A program made the position numbers and the translations under genes. A stretch of 64,000 bases of DNA, from contig NZ_QJJJ01000012.1 in assembly GCF_003201865.1 (NCBI RefSeq), positions 1-64,000 of the forward strand, written 5' to 3'. The stretch's first letter is position 1. Every line of letters begins with the position of its first letter. The DNA is from Methylobacterium sp. B4. GTDB taxonomy: Bacteria > Pseudomonadota > Alphaproteobacteria > Rhizobiales > Beijerinckiaceae. The notes under the pieces were generated by a model. It did not search any database, was not told the origin of the DNA, and saw only the letters and a list, made by a program, of their open reading frames with translations. This document shows, piece after piece, positions 1 through 8,426 of this stretch.

Positions 1-90
1 GGCGTCGGCCACCCGTCGCAGCTCGCCTTCCGGCAGAAGCCGGAGACGATCCGGCGTCTCAAGACCCTCAAGGATCGTCGTGTCCGCTAG
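1..90 (+). CDS. C-terminal end of an unidentified protein (5' truncated by window)
   Basis: Reading frame 1 is open from the first base and stops at TAG 88-90, giving 29 residues that end KDRRVR. The tail is basic (many Arg and Lys) and has no recognisable motif. The coding call rests only on an open frame with GC-rich third positions running off the edge. The product cannot be named from this fragment. Confidence 0.5.
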   Translation, partial: GVGHPSQLAFRQKPETIRRLKTLKDRRVR

Positions 91-489
91 TGCCAATGCC
101 TTCACCCGTCTCTTTTGCGTTCCCAACGGCGGCGTGGCCCTCGCGGAGCCTCGCGCCCGAATTCCTCGAACGCGGCCCATCCCGGACTTCGCCCGCCCCC
201 GGGAACCGCTCGCCCCGGGACGTATGAGTGTCTCTCACGGCACGAACGCGGCATCGACGCCGGTGCGACGGACGCTTCGTGAGAACCTCCGAACGCCCAT
301 CCTACCGCGAAGCGGTCACGGGATACCATGATCTCGCTGCAACAGCGGCGGAGCTTTCCGAGGATTTGCTCGCCTCGTCTGCCTTCAGAGTTAAGGCAGC
401 GCCGCCATTTCAGGCGTGACGTGCCTCCAATTATGGATGAAGGCTGCATTGATCAACATCTCGCCCCCGATCCGAGGCCGCCACCCCCG
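91..489. other. Intergenic region, no gene supported
   Basis: About 400 bases separate the truncated gene from the next small secreted protein. Overlapping open frames exist on both strands, as expected at this G+C, but none has a convincing ribosome binding site, motif or consistent codon bias. I see no tRNA, hairpin-T terminator or long repeat. Confidence 0.5.
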
Positions 490-744
490 ATGCCGTTCGC
501 CGCAAAGACCATGGTTCCGGCCCTCCTGGTGCTGGTCCTGCTCGATGGACGTGGTGTGTTCGCGGCGGACATTGATCTTGCGCGGCCCGCGAGGGCGGTC
601 TGTCTCGAGGATGCCCGCTGCCGCCGCCCGCCCGGACCGCCGGATCGCGACATCCGCCCGCTGATCGATCCGCTCGGCCGCCCCTGCGGCTACCGCTGGC
701 GGGAGACGCCGTCCGGTCCTCGACGCGTCCGCGTCTGCTTCTGA
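490..744 (+). CDS. Small secreted protein with C-terminal two-cysteine hairpin
   Basis: This is an 84-residue protein. The N-terminus reads like a Sec signal peptide: MPFAAKTMVPALLVLVLL followed by a probable cut after VFAA. The mature part is Pro- and Arg-rich and has four cysteines. It ends with a Cys, 16 residues, then RRVRVC plus one residue before the stop. The same ending occurs in the proteins at 5122-5418 and 16119-16367, which suggests a paralogous family of periplasmic or secreted peptides (inference). The longer frame upstream lacks a signal sequence, so the ATG at 490 was chosen. An ATG at 511 is an alternative. No function is known to me. The nuclease gene begins 7 bases downstream. 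Confidence 0.6.
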   Translation: MPFAAKTMVPALLVLVLLDGRGVFAADIDLARPARAVCLEDARCRRPPGPPDRDIRPLIDPLGRPCGYRWRETPSGPRRVRVCF

Positions 745-751
745 GGCGGCG

Positions 752-1645
752 ATGGCGCGGCACCCTCTCGGCGCGCTCGCCCTAGCGGGCTTTTTCGCCG
801 TCGCGAGCCCTCTCGCGGCCGCCGCCGAGGCCGGGTTCGGCGCATCCGCCTGCCCGAACCTGTTCGCGCAGGGCCAAGCCCCCGTCCTCACGAACCCGAA
901 GCTGTCCGACAGGACCGTCCCACTCTGTTTCAGCGCCTTCGCGGTGCTGCATTCCGGCCTCTCGCGCACGCCGCTCTACGCGGCCGAGCGGCTGACACGC
1001 CGGAGCGTCGCCGCCGCCCGCCGGGTTGAGCGGGCCGACGCCTTCCACGAGGAGGATCGCCTGCCGGAGGACGACCGGGCGAGCCTGTCGGACTACCTGC
1101 GCAGCGGCTACGACCGCGGCCATCTGGCGCCGGCGGGCGACATGCCGAGCGAGACGGCGCAGGCCGAATCCTTCAGCCTCGCCAACATCGTGCCCCAGAA
1201 CCGCACCGCCAACCGCACGCTCTGGGCGGCGATCGAGGAGAGCGTGCGGCGGCTCGCCCTCGAGCGCGGCGAGATCTTCGTCGTCACCGGTCCGGTCTTC
1301 GAGGGGGCCTCAGTCGATGCGGTCAAGGGGCGCATCCTGGTGCCGAGCCAGCTTTTCAAGGCCGTCTACGATCCGCGCACGGGCGAGGCCGGTGCCTATC
1401 TTGCGCCCAACGAGGCGGGCGGGGCGTGGCGCGTCGTCTCCCTTGCGACCCTGCGGGACAAAGCCGGGCTCGACGTGTTCCCGGACCTTCCCGAGGCGGC
1501 CAAGGCCCGGGCGATGTCCCTGCCCGAGCCCCACGAATTCTCCCGCGACGGTCGCGGCCAGGAATCGTTTGCCGATTTCCTGAGACAGCTGGCCTACGAC
1601 GCCCTGCGGCGGCTCTGGCGCGAGTTGCTGCGAGCGATCTTCTGA
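752..1645 (+). CDS. Secreted DNA/RNA non-specific endonuclease (NUC1 family)
   Basis: The 297-residue protein starts with a clear signal peptide (hydrophobic core ALAGFFAVASPLAAAAEA), so it should act in the periplasm or outside the cell. Around residue 125 it has the family active-site motif DRGHLAPAGD, whose His is the general base. An Asn-rich stretch follows (NIVPQNRTANRTLW) that supplies the metal-binding Asn. A later strand, EIFVVTGPVF, is also typical. Family members cut single- and double-stranded DNA and RNA using one divalent metal. The usual size is 250-300 residues, so it looks complete. It lies 7 bases after a small secreted protein and may be co-transcribed. The role could be nutrient scavenging or removal of extracellular DNA; this is not decided by the sequence. 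Confidence 0.88.
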   Translation: MARHPLGALALAGFFAVASPLAAAAEAGFGASACPNLFAQGQAPVLTNPKLSDRTVPLCFSAFAVLHSGLSRTPLYAAERLTRRSVAAARRVERADAFHEEDRLPEDDRASLSDYLRSGYDRGHLAPAGDMPSETAQAESFSLANIVPQNRTANRTLWAAIEESVRRLALERGEIFVVTGPVFEGASVDAVKGRILVPSQLFKAVYDPRTGEAGAYLAPNEAGGAWRVVSLATLRDKAGLDVFPDLPEAAKARAMSLPEPHEFSRDGRGQESFADFLRQLAYDALRRLWRELLRAIF

Positions 1646-1872
1646 GCGCCGACCTCTTCGGCCTCACGCCCCCTTCGCGGCGGGCGCGTCGGCGCCGCAG
1701 CCTCGCGCAAACGTGGCGCTGGCCGGCCCGGAAAGTGCGTTGGGTTGTGTCTTGGCGGTCAAACCCCATTGTCAACAACTTGAAATCTGTGAACACCGCA
1801 TTCCGGACCGTGTTGAACGGATTATGCTCTCGCCCGAATCGCGCCTGTCGAGGGAGAGCGAAGGAGGGGGCG

Positions 1873-2253
1873 ATGCTGAGTCGAACTGGGGTCCTCGCCG
1901 GCCGGAACGTCCTCGTCGTCGAGGACGAATACTTCATCGCCGACGATATGCGGCGTGCCTTCGAGGAGAGCGGGGCCCGGGTGATCGGCCCCGTGGGGAC
2001 CATCGAGGATGCTCTGTCGATGATCGAGACCTCCCCGCGCATCGACGGCGCGGTGCTCGACATCAACCTGCGCGAGGTCTTGGTCTTCCCGGTCGCCGAC
2101 GCGCTCCGGGCGCGCGGCGTGCCGTTCGTGTTCGCCACGGGCTATGAGGACAGCGCCGTCCCGACCCGCCTGCGGGACGCGGTCCATTGCGAGAAGCCGA
2201 TCGAGCCGCTGCGCCTCGCAGAAGCGCTGTTCGGCCAGCCCGCCGCCTGCTGA
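1873..2253 (+). CDS. Single-domain response regulator (CheY-like receiver)
   Basis: The 126-residue protein is one receiver domain and nothing else. The acidic pair is in VVEDEYFIAD, the phosphoacceptor Asp in AVLDINL, the conserved Thr/aromatic region in FATGYED, and the Lys in CEKPIEP. This FATGY type is common among regulators paired with HWE/HisKA_2 kinases in Alphaproteobacteria. An output domain is missing, so it probably passes phosphate or binds a partner protein. The ATG at 1873 is chosen because AAGGAGGGGG lies 2-12 bases upstream. The preceding 227 bases contain an A/T-richer stretch that may hold the promoter. Which kinase it serves is unknown. An HWE kinase lies far away at the other end of the window. 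Confidence 0.85.
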   Translation: MLSRTGVLAGRNVLVVEDEYFIADDMRRAFEESGARVIGPVGTIEDALSMIETSPRIDGAVLDINLREVLVFPVADALRARGVPFVFATGYEDSAVPTRLRDAVHCEKPIEPLRLAEALFGQPAAC

Positions 2254-2316
2254 AGGCGGCCGGCGCAGGAGACCTTGGTCAGCGCGGAGGGTGTGTCGGG
2301 GATTATTGCCGGGGGA

Positions 2317-3312
2317 TCAGCCCGGCGCGCTCTCCAGACGGCGGTGCTCGCAGGCGATCCGGCGCACCGTGCCGGTGTTCGAGCGGTAGACCACCGTCTC
2401 CGTCTCGATGATGCCGGGGCGGAAGCGCACGCCCGAGAGCAAAGCCCCTGTGGTGACGCCGGTCGCCGCGACGATCACGTCGCCGCGGGCCATGTCGTGC
2501 ATGTCGTATTTCCGAGCCGGATCGGTGATGCCCAGCTTGGCCGCCCGCGCCCGCTTGTCCGCGGAATCGAGGATGAGCCGGCCCTGCATCTGGCCGCCGA
2601 TGCAGCGCAGCGCGCTGGCGGCGATCACGCCCTCCGGCGCGGCGCCCGTGCCCATGTAGATGTCGACGCCGGTCTCGTCGGGCTTGGTGCAGTGGATGAT
2701 CGCGGCGATGTCGCCGTCCGAGATCAGGCGGATGCCCGCGCCCGTGTCGCGCACCGCGGCGATCAGGTCCATGTGGCGGGGCCGGTCGAGGATGATCGCG
2801 GTGATGCCGGAGGGCTCGACACCCTTGGCCCGGGCGAGCGAGGCGATGTTCTGGGCCGGGCTCCAGTCGAGATCGACCGTGCCGGGCGGGTAGCCGGGGC
2901 CGATCGCGATCTTCTGCATGTAGACGTCGGGGGCGGCGAGCAGGGTGCCGCGCTCGGCCAGGGCCATCACGGCGATGGCGCCCGGCATGTCCTTGGCGCA
3001 GAGCGTGGTGCCCTCCAGGGGATCGACGGCGATGTCGACCGACGGCCCCTGCCCGGTGCCGACCCGCTCGCCGATGAACAGCATCGGCGCCTCGTCGCGC
3101 TCGCCCTCGCCGATGACCACGATGCCCTCGATGGGCAGTACCATCAGTTCGGAGCGCATGGCGTCGACGGCGGCCTGATCGGCCTCCTTTTCGCGGCCCT
3201 GGCCCCGCAGCCGGGCGGCGGCGATGGCGGCGGCCTCGGTCACCCGCACCAGTTCGAGGGTCAGGCCCCGCGCCGTGGGATCGCTGAAGATCCCGGTATT
3301 GGCCACTGCCAT
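2317..3312 (-). CDS. glpX: Class II fructose-1,6-bisphosphatase GlpX
   Basis: The 331-residue protein hydrolyses fructose-1,6-bisphosphate to fructose-6-phosphate in gluconeogenesis. In methylotrophs and autotrophs it can also act on sedoheptulose-1,7-bisphosphate. Family signatures are seen in order: IGEGERDEAPMLFIGERVG, then the metal-binding DPLEGTTLCA, then RPRHMDLIAAVRDTG and IMGTGAAPEGVIAA-like segments. The start MAVANTGIF at 3312 matches the usual GlpX N-terminus, and a longer frame upstream lacks similarity. It lies downstream of hom on the same strand, about 120 bases away. That order is common in Alphaproteobacteria. Nothing looks truncated. Confidence 0.93.
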   Translation of the reverse strand: MAVANTGIFSDPTARGLTLELVRVTEAAAIAAARLRGQGREKEADQAAVDAMRSELMVLPIEGIVVIGEGERDEAPMLFIGERVGTGQGPSVDIAVDPLEGTTLCAKDMPGAIAVMALAERGTLLAAPDVYMQKIAIGPGYPPGTVDLDWSPAQNIASLARAKGVEPSGITAIILDRPRHMDLIAAVRDTGAGIRLISDGDIAAIIHCTKPDETGVDIYMGTGAAPEGVIAASALRCIGGQMQGRLILDSADKRARAAKLGITDPARKYDMHDMARGDVIVAATGVTTGALLSGVRFRPGIIETETVVYRSNTGTVRRIACEHRRLESAPG

Positions 3313-3431
3313 CGCCGCTCGTCCCTCATCCTCGGGCCCGGCCTGTCCCGGCCGGTGCCGCACCGATGTCATGACAACGCCTTCCTCAAGAATACGTTGT
3401 CTCCCGCAGGTTCCGGCCGGTCTCGGCCGCG

Positions 3432-4769
3432 CTAGTCGCGCTCAATGCGGATGAGCTGCGGCGCTTCCGCCAGGAGGCCGTCGCGGTCGATCGCGCTGAG
3501 CGCCTTGCGGACGTTCCCCTCGGTGGCGGCGTAGGTGATGAGCACCAGCGGCACCGGCTGGCCGGACAGGCCTTGCGGATCGCTCGACGCCGCCTTGGCG
3601 GAGCGGCGCTGCACGATGCTCTCGATGGAGATGTTGGCCTCCGCCATTCGGGTGGCGACGCCCGCGGCCACGCCGGTGCGGTCATGCACGGTCAGCCGGA
3701 TGTAGTAGCCGCCCTCGTGGCGCTGCATCTCGACCCGCCGCGGGGCCGCGAGGCCCGAGACCGGCCGGCCGAAGGTCGGGCGCGCGAGCCCCGGGGCCGA
3801 GGACGACAAGGCGACGTCGGCGATATCGGCCACGACCGCCGAGGCCGTGGCCTCGCCGCCCGCGCCGGGGCCGATCAGGGTCAGCTCGCCCACCGCGTCG
3901 GCATCGACGGTCACCGCGTTGGTGACGCCCATCACCTGGGCGATGGCCGAGGCCTTCGGCACCATAGTGGGATGCACCCGCTGCTCGATGCCCTCCGCGG
4001 TCGCCTGGGCGACGCCGAGGAGCTTGATGCGGTAGCCGAGCTCGTCGGCCATGGTGAGGTCGAGGGGCTGGATCGCCGAGATGCCCTCGACCGAGACGCC
4101 CTCGGCGTCGATCTCCACGCCGAAGGCGAGGCTCGTGAGGATGGCGAGCTTGTGGGCGGTGTCGAAGCCCTCGACGTCGAAGGTCGGGTCGGCCTCGGCA
4201 TAGCCCAGCGCCTGCGCGTCCTTGAGGCAGGCCTCGAAGGTCAGCCCCTCCGCCTCCATGCGGCTGAGGATGTAGTTGCAGGTGCCGTTGAGGATTCCGT
4301 AGACGCGGCTGACCTCGTTGCCGGCCAGCCCCTCGCGGATCGCCTTGATGACCGGGATGCCGCCCGCGACCGAGGCCTCGTAGGCCAGCGTCACGCCGTG
4401 CTCCTCCGCCGAGCGGGCGAGCGCCGCGCCGTGATGGGCGAGCAGCGCCTTGTTGGCGGTCACGACATGCTTGCCCGCGGCGAGCGCCGCCTCGACCGCA
4501 TCCTTGGCCGCGCCCTCGGAGCCGCCCATCAGCTCGACGAACACGTCGATCTCGCCCGAGCGGGCCAGGGCCACGGGATCGTCGAACCATTGCACGGAGG
4601 CGAGGTCCACGCCGCGGTTCCGGTTCCGGTCGCGCGCGGAGACGGCCGAGACGGCGATCGTGCGGCCGGTGGCGGCGGTGAGCGCCTGTGCGCGACGGGC
4701 GACCATGCGCAGGACGGAGGCACCGACCGTGCCGAGCCCCGCAATGCCGAGGCGAAGGGTCTGCGTCAT
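3432..4769 (-). CDS. hom: Homoserine dehydrogenase
   Basis: The 445-residue enzyme reduces aspartate semialdehyde to homoserine with NAD(P)H on the path to threonine and methionine. Residues 1-130 form a Rossmann domain with GIAGLGTVGASV. The catalytic domain contains TANKALLAHHG, VAGGIPVIKAIREGL and the family motif GILNGTCNYILSRM. The C-terminus has an ACT domain (YYIRLTVHDRTGVAAGVA), consistent with feedback control by threonine. Length is normal. The ATG at 4769 starts MTQTLRLGIAG. An in-frame ATG 15 bases upstream is possible. The long upstream extension of the frame is low-complexity and was left out. It probably forms a unit with glpX. Confidence 0.93.
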   Translation of the reverse strand: MTQTLRLGIAGLGTVGASVLRMVARRAQALTAATGRTIAVSAVSARDRNRNRGVDLASVQWFDDPVALARSGEIDVFVELMGGSEGAAKDAVEAALAAGKHVVTANKALLAHHGAALARSAEEHGVTLAYEASVAGGIPVIKAIREGLAGNEVSRVYGILNGTCNYILSRMEAEGLTFEACLKDAQALGYAEADPTFDVEGFDTAHKLAILTSLAFGVEIDAEGVSVEGISAIQPLDLTMADELGYRIKLLGVAQATAEGIEQRVHPTMVPKASAIAQVMGVTNAVTVDADAVGELTLIGPGAGGEATASAVVADIADVALSSSAPGLARPTFGRPVSGLAAPRRVEMQRHEGGYYIRLTVHDRTGVAAGVATRMAEANISIESIVQRRSAKAASSDPQGLSGQPVPLVLITYAATEGNVRKALSAIDRDGLLAEAPQLIRIERD

Positions 4770-5121
4770 GGGAATTCGCACCATGATGGAAGTTGGCGCC
4801 GGGCCCGTCCCGGCCTTCGCCGGTCGGGCGGCCGGCGCCGCTCGGGCAAAGGCTTGGCGGCGCTTTGGCGAGAGGGGCGGGGGCACGTCCGGAACGGCGC
4901 GCACTTCTGCAACGATTTGGGGCGGCTGCGCAAGGAAACGGGGCCGGGGGAGCGCTCCGTCGTCCGCCGGCCCGCGGGACGAGGAGGCGGGACTGCCGAA
5001 GATCGGCCTCAAATCGCGCGCTCAGATGGCGTCCGGTACGGCCACGCTCGGGCCGCCGGCTCCCTCCGAGAGGCGGTGCGAGCGCGAGGTCGGTCGGCAA
5101 GGCAGTCAAGGAGGTTCGACG

Positions 5122-5418
5122 ATGCGGGCAAGCCTTCTCGGCGGGGCGATGGCGGGCGCGCTGGCGCTCGGCGCGGCGCCCGCCGCTCACGCGCGGGACG
5201 GCATCGGTGCGGGCGGTGCGGCGGCACTGGGCGTGCTCGGCGGCCTCGCCCTCGGCGGCGCGATCGCGGCCGGAAACGATCCCTACTATCCGGGCAAGCC
5301 CGTCTACCGGGCGCCACCGCCGGTCTACGTCGAGGGCCCGATCTGCCATTTCGAGCGCCGCGAGACGATCGACCCCTACGGCGACATCTACATCCGGCGC
5401 GTGCGCGTCTGCGAGTGA
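5122..5418 (+). CDS. Small secreted protein with glycine-rich region and two-cysteine tail
   Basis: The 98-residue protein has a signal peptide (MRASLLGGAMAGALALGAAPAAHA) and a Gly/Ala-rich segment that resembles a glycine-zipper. A Pro/Tyr stretch follows (YYPGKPVYRAPPPVYVEG). The C-terminus has a Cys, 21 residues, then a second Cys that is the penultimate residue (IRRVRVCE). This tail matches the ends of the proteins at 490-744 and 16119-16367. A strong AAGGAGG lies 8 bases before the ATG, which fixes the start. It is a single gene, divergent from hom and convergent with the next gene across a hairpin. No established function. An envelope or secreted role is inferred from the signal sequence. 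Confidence 0.75.
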   Translation: MRASLLGGAMAGALALGAAPAAHARDGIGAGGAAALGVLGGLALGGAIAAGNDPYYPGKPVYRAPPPVYVEGPICHFERRETIDPYGDIYIRRVRVCE

Positions 5419-5431
5419 CGCCGGGCTTTTC

Positions 5432-5453
5432 TTCCCCGCCAGGGTGCGGGGAG
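5432..5453. terminator. Hairpin between convergent genes
   Basis: CCCCGC (5434-5439) pairs with GCGGGG (5446-5451), extended by one A-T and one G-T pair. It sits between the convergent stops at 5418 and 5459. A TTTTCTT run precedes it on the plus strand, which places A-rich sequence upstream and U-rich sequence downstream for a minus-strand transcript. That favours termination of the minus-strand direction, but it can act both ways. Confidence 0.45.
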
Positions 5454-5458
5454 GGGCC

Positions 5459-6448
5459 TCAGCGCAGCTGGACGCTGTCCACCACCTGGCGGAACAACGG
5501 CAGCATCTGCTCCCGCTGGTCGGCGCGGGTGACGCCGACCGCGCGGACGTAGCCGTCCGGGGCGAAGCGGATGGTCTGCGAGACCACCACCGGCAGGCCG
5601 GACGGGATGTCGGTGGCGCGGGCCACGATCTCGTGCCAGTCGATCCCGTTCTTGCGGTAGCTCTGCGAGCGCTCGATGAAGAACTCCTTCATCGTCTGGT
5701 TCGCGTAGAGCGAGGCGCGGGCAAAGCCGTCGCGCTGCTCCTGCGGGGTGGCCTGCTGTACCGCCTGGGCGATCACCAGGATCGGCTGGCTCAGGTTGAT
5801 CACCTGATCCAGCGGCCCGAGCGTCAGCAGCACGGAATTGCCGGCCAGCACCCGCACCGGGCGGAAGCCGGCGAGGTCGTCGATGCGGAAGGGCAGGGCG
5901 GCGACCTGCTCGTCGAGGCCGAGCGCCCCGCGGATGCGCAGGCCGGTGAGCATGCCCCGCATCGTCTCGTCGGTCTCGGCGCCGACCGCGGCCTGGGCGA
6001 TGATGATGCCGGTGACCTCCTTGCCCCCGACGATCAGCAGCCACTTGCGGGCGGCGGGCGTCTGGCCCTGGGCCGCGGTCTGCTCGCCGGTGAAGAGCAC
6101 GCCCTCGGTGCCGCCGTCGAGCGTCACCGCCTCGCGGCTCTCCACGGTCAGACCCTGCGTCTTGAGGTTCTCGTCGGTGAAGCTCTGCTTGAGCTCCGGG
6201 TAGGCGGTGGCCGGCAGCTCCACCACCGAGAGCATCGCCCCGCCGCCGATCCGCTCGAAGCCGGTGAAACGCTTCGAGATCGTCATGTCGGAAGGCGGCG
6301 TGAAGCCGAAGCGGGAGCTCGGCGGGAAAACCACCTCCTGGGCCCGGGCCGGCAGGAGAGAGTGGGGCAGGGGAACGGCCCCGGTCAGCACGCCCGCCGC
6401 GAGGAAGACCGCGGCGGCGAGCCGGCGGGGGAACAGACGCAACAGCAT
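5459..6448 (-). CDS. Conserved exported protein of unknown function
   Basis: The 329-residue protein begins with a signal peptide (MLLRLFPRRLAAAVFLAAGVLTGAVPLP, with a probable cleavage near PARAQ). The mature part is a mixed alpha/beta sequence with no catalytic motif I recognise. Segments such as PPSDMTISKRFTGFE, KWLLIVGGKEVTGIII and PSGLPVVVSQTIRFAPDGYVR suggest a soluble periplasmic beta-rich domain repeated roughly in two halves. I have an impression of similar exported proteins in Rhizobiales genomes but cannot name a family. Start M at 6448 is chosen because it opens the signal peptide. The 21 residues upstream do not fit. Confidence 0.7.
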   Translation of the reverse strand: MLLRLFPRRLAAAVFLAAGVLTGAVPLPHSLLPARAQEVVFPPSSRFGFTPPSDMTISKRFTGFERIGGGAMLSVVELPATAYPELKQSFTDENLKTQGLTVESREAVTLDGGTEGVLFTGEQTAAQGQTPAARKWLLIVGGKEVTGIIIAQAAVGAETDETMRGMLTGLRIRGALGLDEQVAALPFRIDDLAGFRPVRVLAGNSVLLTLGPLDQVINLSQPILVIAQAVQQATPQEQRDGFARASLYANQTMKEFFIERSQSYRKNGIDWHEIVARATDIPSGLPVVVSQTIRFAPDGYVRAVGVTRADQREQMLPLFRQVVDSVQLR

Positions 6449-6577
6449 CACAGGTTGTCTCCGGAAGATCCTTCCCGGGCGGGATCCGGTCCGCGATGGG
6501 TCGGCCGACATCGATTTTCTGTCAAGCGCGGCAATATGCCGAGGGCGGCGGCCCGGCCCGTCCGCCCGGACGCCGCA

Positions 6578-6946
6578 TCAGCCGCGAGTGCGGCGCTCGC
6601 GCCAGCGCCGCCACTGGCGCTCGATCCAGCGGGCCGATTTCTCCATCGGCACCTTCAGGGCGGGCACGTCCTGGGCCAGGAGCGCAAGGCCCAGTGGCAG
6701 CATCCACAGGCCGAGCACCGGCAGGATCGAGAAGATGCCGCCGAGGATCAGCAGGATCGACGCGAGGAGCCGCAGGGGAAAGCGGGAGGGCTCGCGCAGC
6801 CAGTGGATGGCCCGCTGCACCCGCTCGGGAAGCTTGCGGCAGCCGCGCTCGACCCGCTCGTCCCAGTCCTGCGCCCTGACGGGCTGTGCCCCGGCCTCCA
6901 TCGTCGACTCCGAATCCGCTCTGCCCGCGTCGTTCATCGCCGACAT
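6578..6946 (-). CDS. Small inner-membrane protein
   Basis: The 122-residue protein has a charged N-terminal half and a central hydrophobic stretch from about residue 57 to 92 (LRLLASILLILGGIFSILPVLGLWMLPLGLALLAQD), long enough for one hairpin of two membrane segments. An Arg-rich tail follows (RWIERQWRRWRERRTRG), which by the positive-inside rule should be cytoplasmic. No enzymatic motif is visible. It lies between an exported protein and a methyltransferase gene on the same strand, with gaps of about 130 and 21 bases. The 21-base gap suggests co-transcription with the methyltransferase upstream. Confidence 0.68.
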   Translation of the reverse strand: MSAMNDAGRADSESTMEAGAQPVRAQDWDERVERGCRKLPERVQRAIHWLREPSRFPLRLLASILLILGGIFSILPVLGLWMLPLGLALLAQDVPALKVPMEKSARWIERQWRRWRERRTRG

Positions 6947-6967
6947 ATGGGGCGGCGAGCGCGTTTC

Positions 6968-7630
6968 TCATCCGGTGGGCGGGGCGAAGCGCCAGACCGA
7001 GGAGCGCTTGATCTCGGCATCCTCCAGATCGCGGGTGACGGGGACTTCGTAGCGCGCGATCGGAATGAGCCGCTCGCGGGGCAGGTAGCTGCGCCCGGGA
7101 TCGCCGATCAGCACCGTGCGGCCCCGGGCGTGCAGGTCGCCGAGCCAGGCGCCGACCCGCGCGCCGAGATCGCGCTCGTAGAAGATGTCGGCCGCCAGGA
7201 TGCAGGGCGCATCCGTCCCGATCAGGTCGGTGCCGACCGCCGTGATGCGGTCCGCGACGCCGTTGGCCGCCGCGTTGAGGGGAATTGCATGCAGCGCGAA
7301 CGGGTCGAGATCGCTCGCGGTGACGTGGGCCGCGCCGGCTCTGGCCGCGGCGATGGCCACCAGTCCCGATCCCGAGGCGAAGTCGACCACCTGCCGCCCC
7401 GCCACGGTCGCGGGATTGTCGAGGATGTAGCGCGCGAGCGCCTGTCCCCCGGCCCAGGCGAAGGCCCAGAACGGCGGGGGCAGGCCGATCGCCTCCAGCT
7501 CGTCCTCCGTTTTCTGCCAGAGCGCCGTCGCCTCGTCGGCGACGTGCAGGACGATCTCGGGGGCGTGCGGCACCGGGCGCAGGGCCGTGTGCTCGCGGAT
7601 GAAGCGGACGGGGTCCTGGGAGGGCGTCAC
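6968..7630 (-). CDS. SAM-dependent methyltransferase, METTL20 / ETF-beta lysine methyltransferase-like
   Basis: The 220-residue protein is a class I SAM methyltransferase. It carries PFWAFAWAGGQALARYILDN before the SAM-binding motif I (VVDFASGSGLVAIAAARAGA), then ASDLDP and AADIFYERDL. The combination PFWAxxWxGGQALxRYxLDNP and D[IM]FY-D/E-x-DL is what I know from METTL20, which trimethylates lysines of the electron transfer flavoprotein beta subunit. Bacterial orthologues occur in Alphaproteobacteria. Substrate here is inferred. No ATG is available in frame, and GTG at 7630 is used; ribosome binding is weak. It follows a DUF2625 gene by 56 bases. Confidence 0.82.
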   Translation of the reverse strand: MTPSQDPVRFIREHTALRPVPHAPEIVLHVADEATALWQKTEDELEAIGLPPPFWAFAWAGGQALARYILDNPATVAGRQVVDFASGSGLVAIAAARAGAAHVTASDLDPFALHAIPLNAAANGVADRITAVGTDLIGTDAPCILAADIFYERDLGARVGAWLGDLHARGRTVLIGDPGRSYLPRERLIPIARYEVPVTRDLEDAEIKRSSVWRFAPPTG

Positions 7631-7686
7631 GGGATCGACCGGGAGGGCAGTGGCATGGGAACTCGAAAGCGCGTGAGGGGCCGGGC

Positions 7687-8385
7687 TCAGCCGGCAAGCT
7701 CGGATTTGAGCCGCCAGATCTCCTCGACCGGGACGACGCGCCGGTCGAGGCCGCCGCGGGCCGCCTCGGCCGACCAGGCGAAGGGATAGAAGGAATAGGC
7801 CCGATCGAAGCCGGGGAGGGGGCGCTCGCCCCAGCCGCACAGTCCGGACAGGTCGGCGTAGAAGGCGCTCGTGTCGCCGAAGAAGCACCAGTGCACGAAG
7901 TCGGCATGGCCGAGTTCGAGCGGCTCCCAGTCGAGTCCGTCCGGAGGCAGGTAGAAAATCTGCCCGAGCCCATCCGGGCCGAAGCGTCCGCCGTTGAGGG
8001 CGAAGAACCCGCCCAGGACGTCGTCGGCGACGAGGAGGAAGGCGGGCGCCGTGCCGGCGCCGGCATCGAAGGCCCCGGCCTCCTCGTTCCAGCGCACGAG
8101 GGAGCGGGTGCCGTCCCCCGCCTCCGGGGGGCGGCCCGAGCCGAGCAGGCGCAGCCATCCGTCGTGCAGCGCGATCCCACCGCTCTCGTGCACGATCGCG
8201 CCGAGGGTTGAGCGCGTGGTGACCTGCAGGCGCAGCAGCGCCGCGTCGCGGTGATCCGGATCGGGGGGCAGGATGCGGCTCGGATGGGCGGCGGGGTCGG
8301 CCGCCCAGGACAGGACGAGCGGCCAAGCCGGGTCGTCGCGCGCGATGAGCCCGTCGATGCTGCGCCGTCCGGCGGACTCGGTCAT
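7687..8385 (-). CDS. DUF2625 family protein
   Basis: The 232-residue cytoplasmic protein matches DUF2625 from memory. It has an N-terminal DPAWPLVLSW, then LQVTTRSTLGAIVHESGGI, HDGWLRLLGSG, a central FLLVADDVLGGFFALNGGRFG, the segment LGHADFVHWCFFGDTSAFY and a C-terminal FYPFAWSAE. The pattern VADDVLGGFFAxNGG is similar to SMI1/KNR4-like folds. Length is typical. The function is unknown in any organism as far as I know. Start ATG at 8385 gives the normal N-terminus. It sits between a glycosyltransferase (41-base gap) and the METTL20-like gene, so it may share their transcript. Confidence 0.82.
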   Translation of the reverse strand: MTESAGRRSIDGLIARDDPAWPLVLSWAADPAAHPSRILPPDPDHRDAALLRLQVTTRSTLGAIVHESGGIALHDGWLRLLGSGRPPEAGDGTRSLVRWNEEAGAFDAGAGTAPAFLLVADDVLGGFFALNGGRFGPDGLGQIFYLPPDGLDWEPLELGHADFVHWCFFGDTSAFYADLSGLCGWGERPLPGFDRAYSFYPFAWSAEAARGGLDRRVVPVEEIWRLKSELAG

Positions 8386-8426
8386 CGCGAAGGGCTCCCT
8401 GTGCCGGGTTCTGTCGGGACGATGCC

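Noticed and set aside
4793-7789. A plus-strand open frame of about 1,000 codons
   Set aside because: It overlaps minus-strand genes with clear signal peptides and the methyltransferase motifs. Its own translation is Arg/Gly/Ala-rich with no domain.
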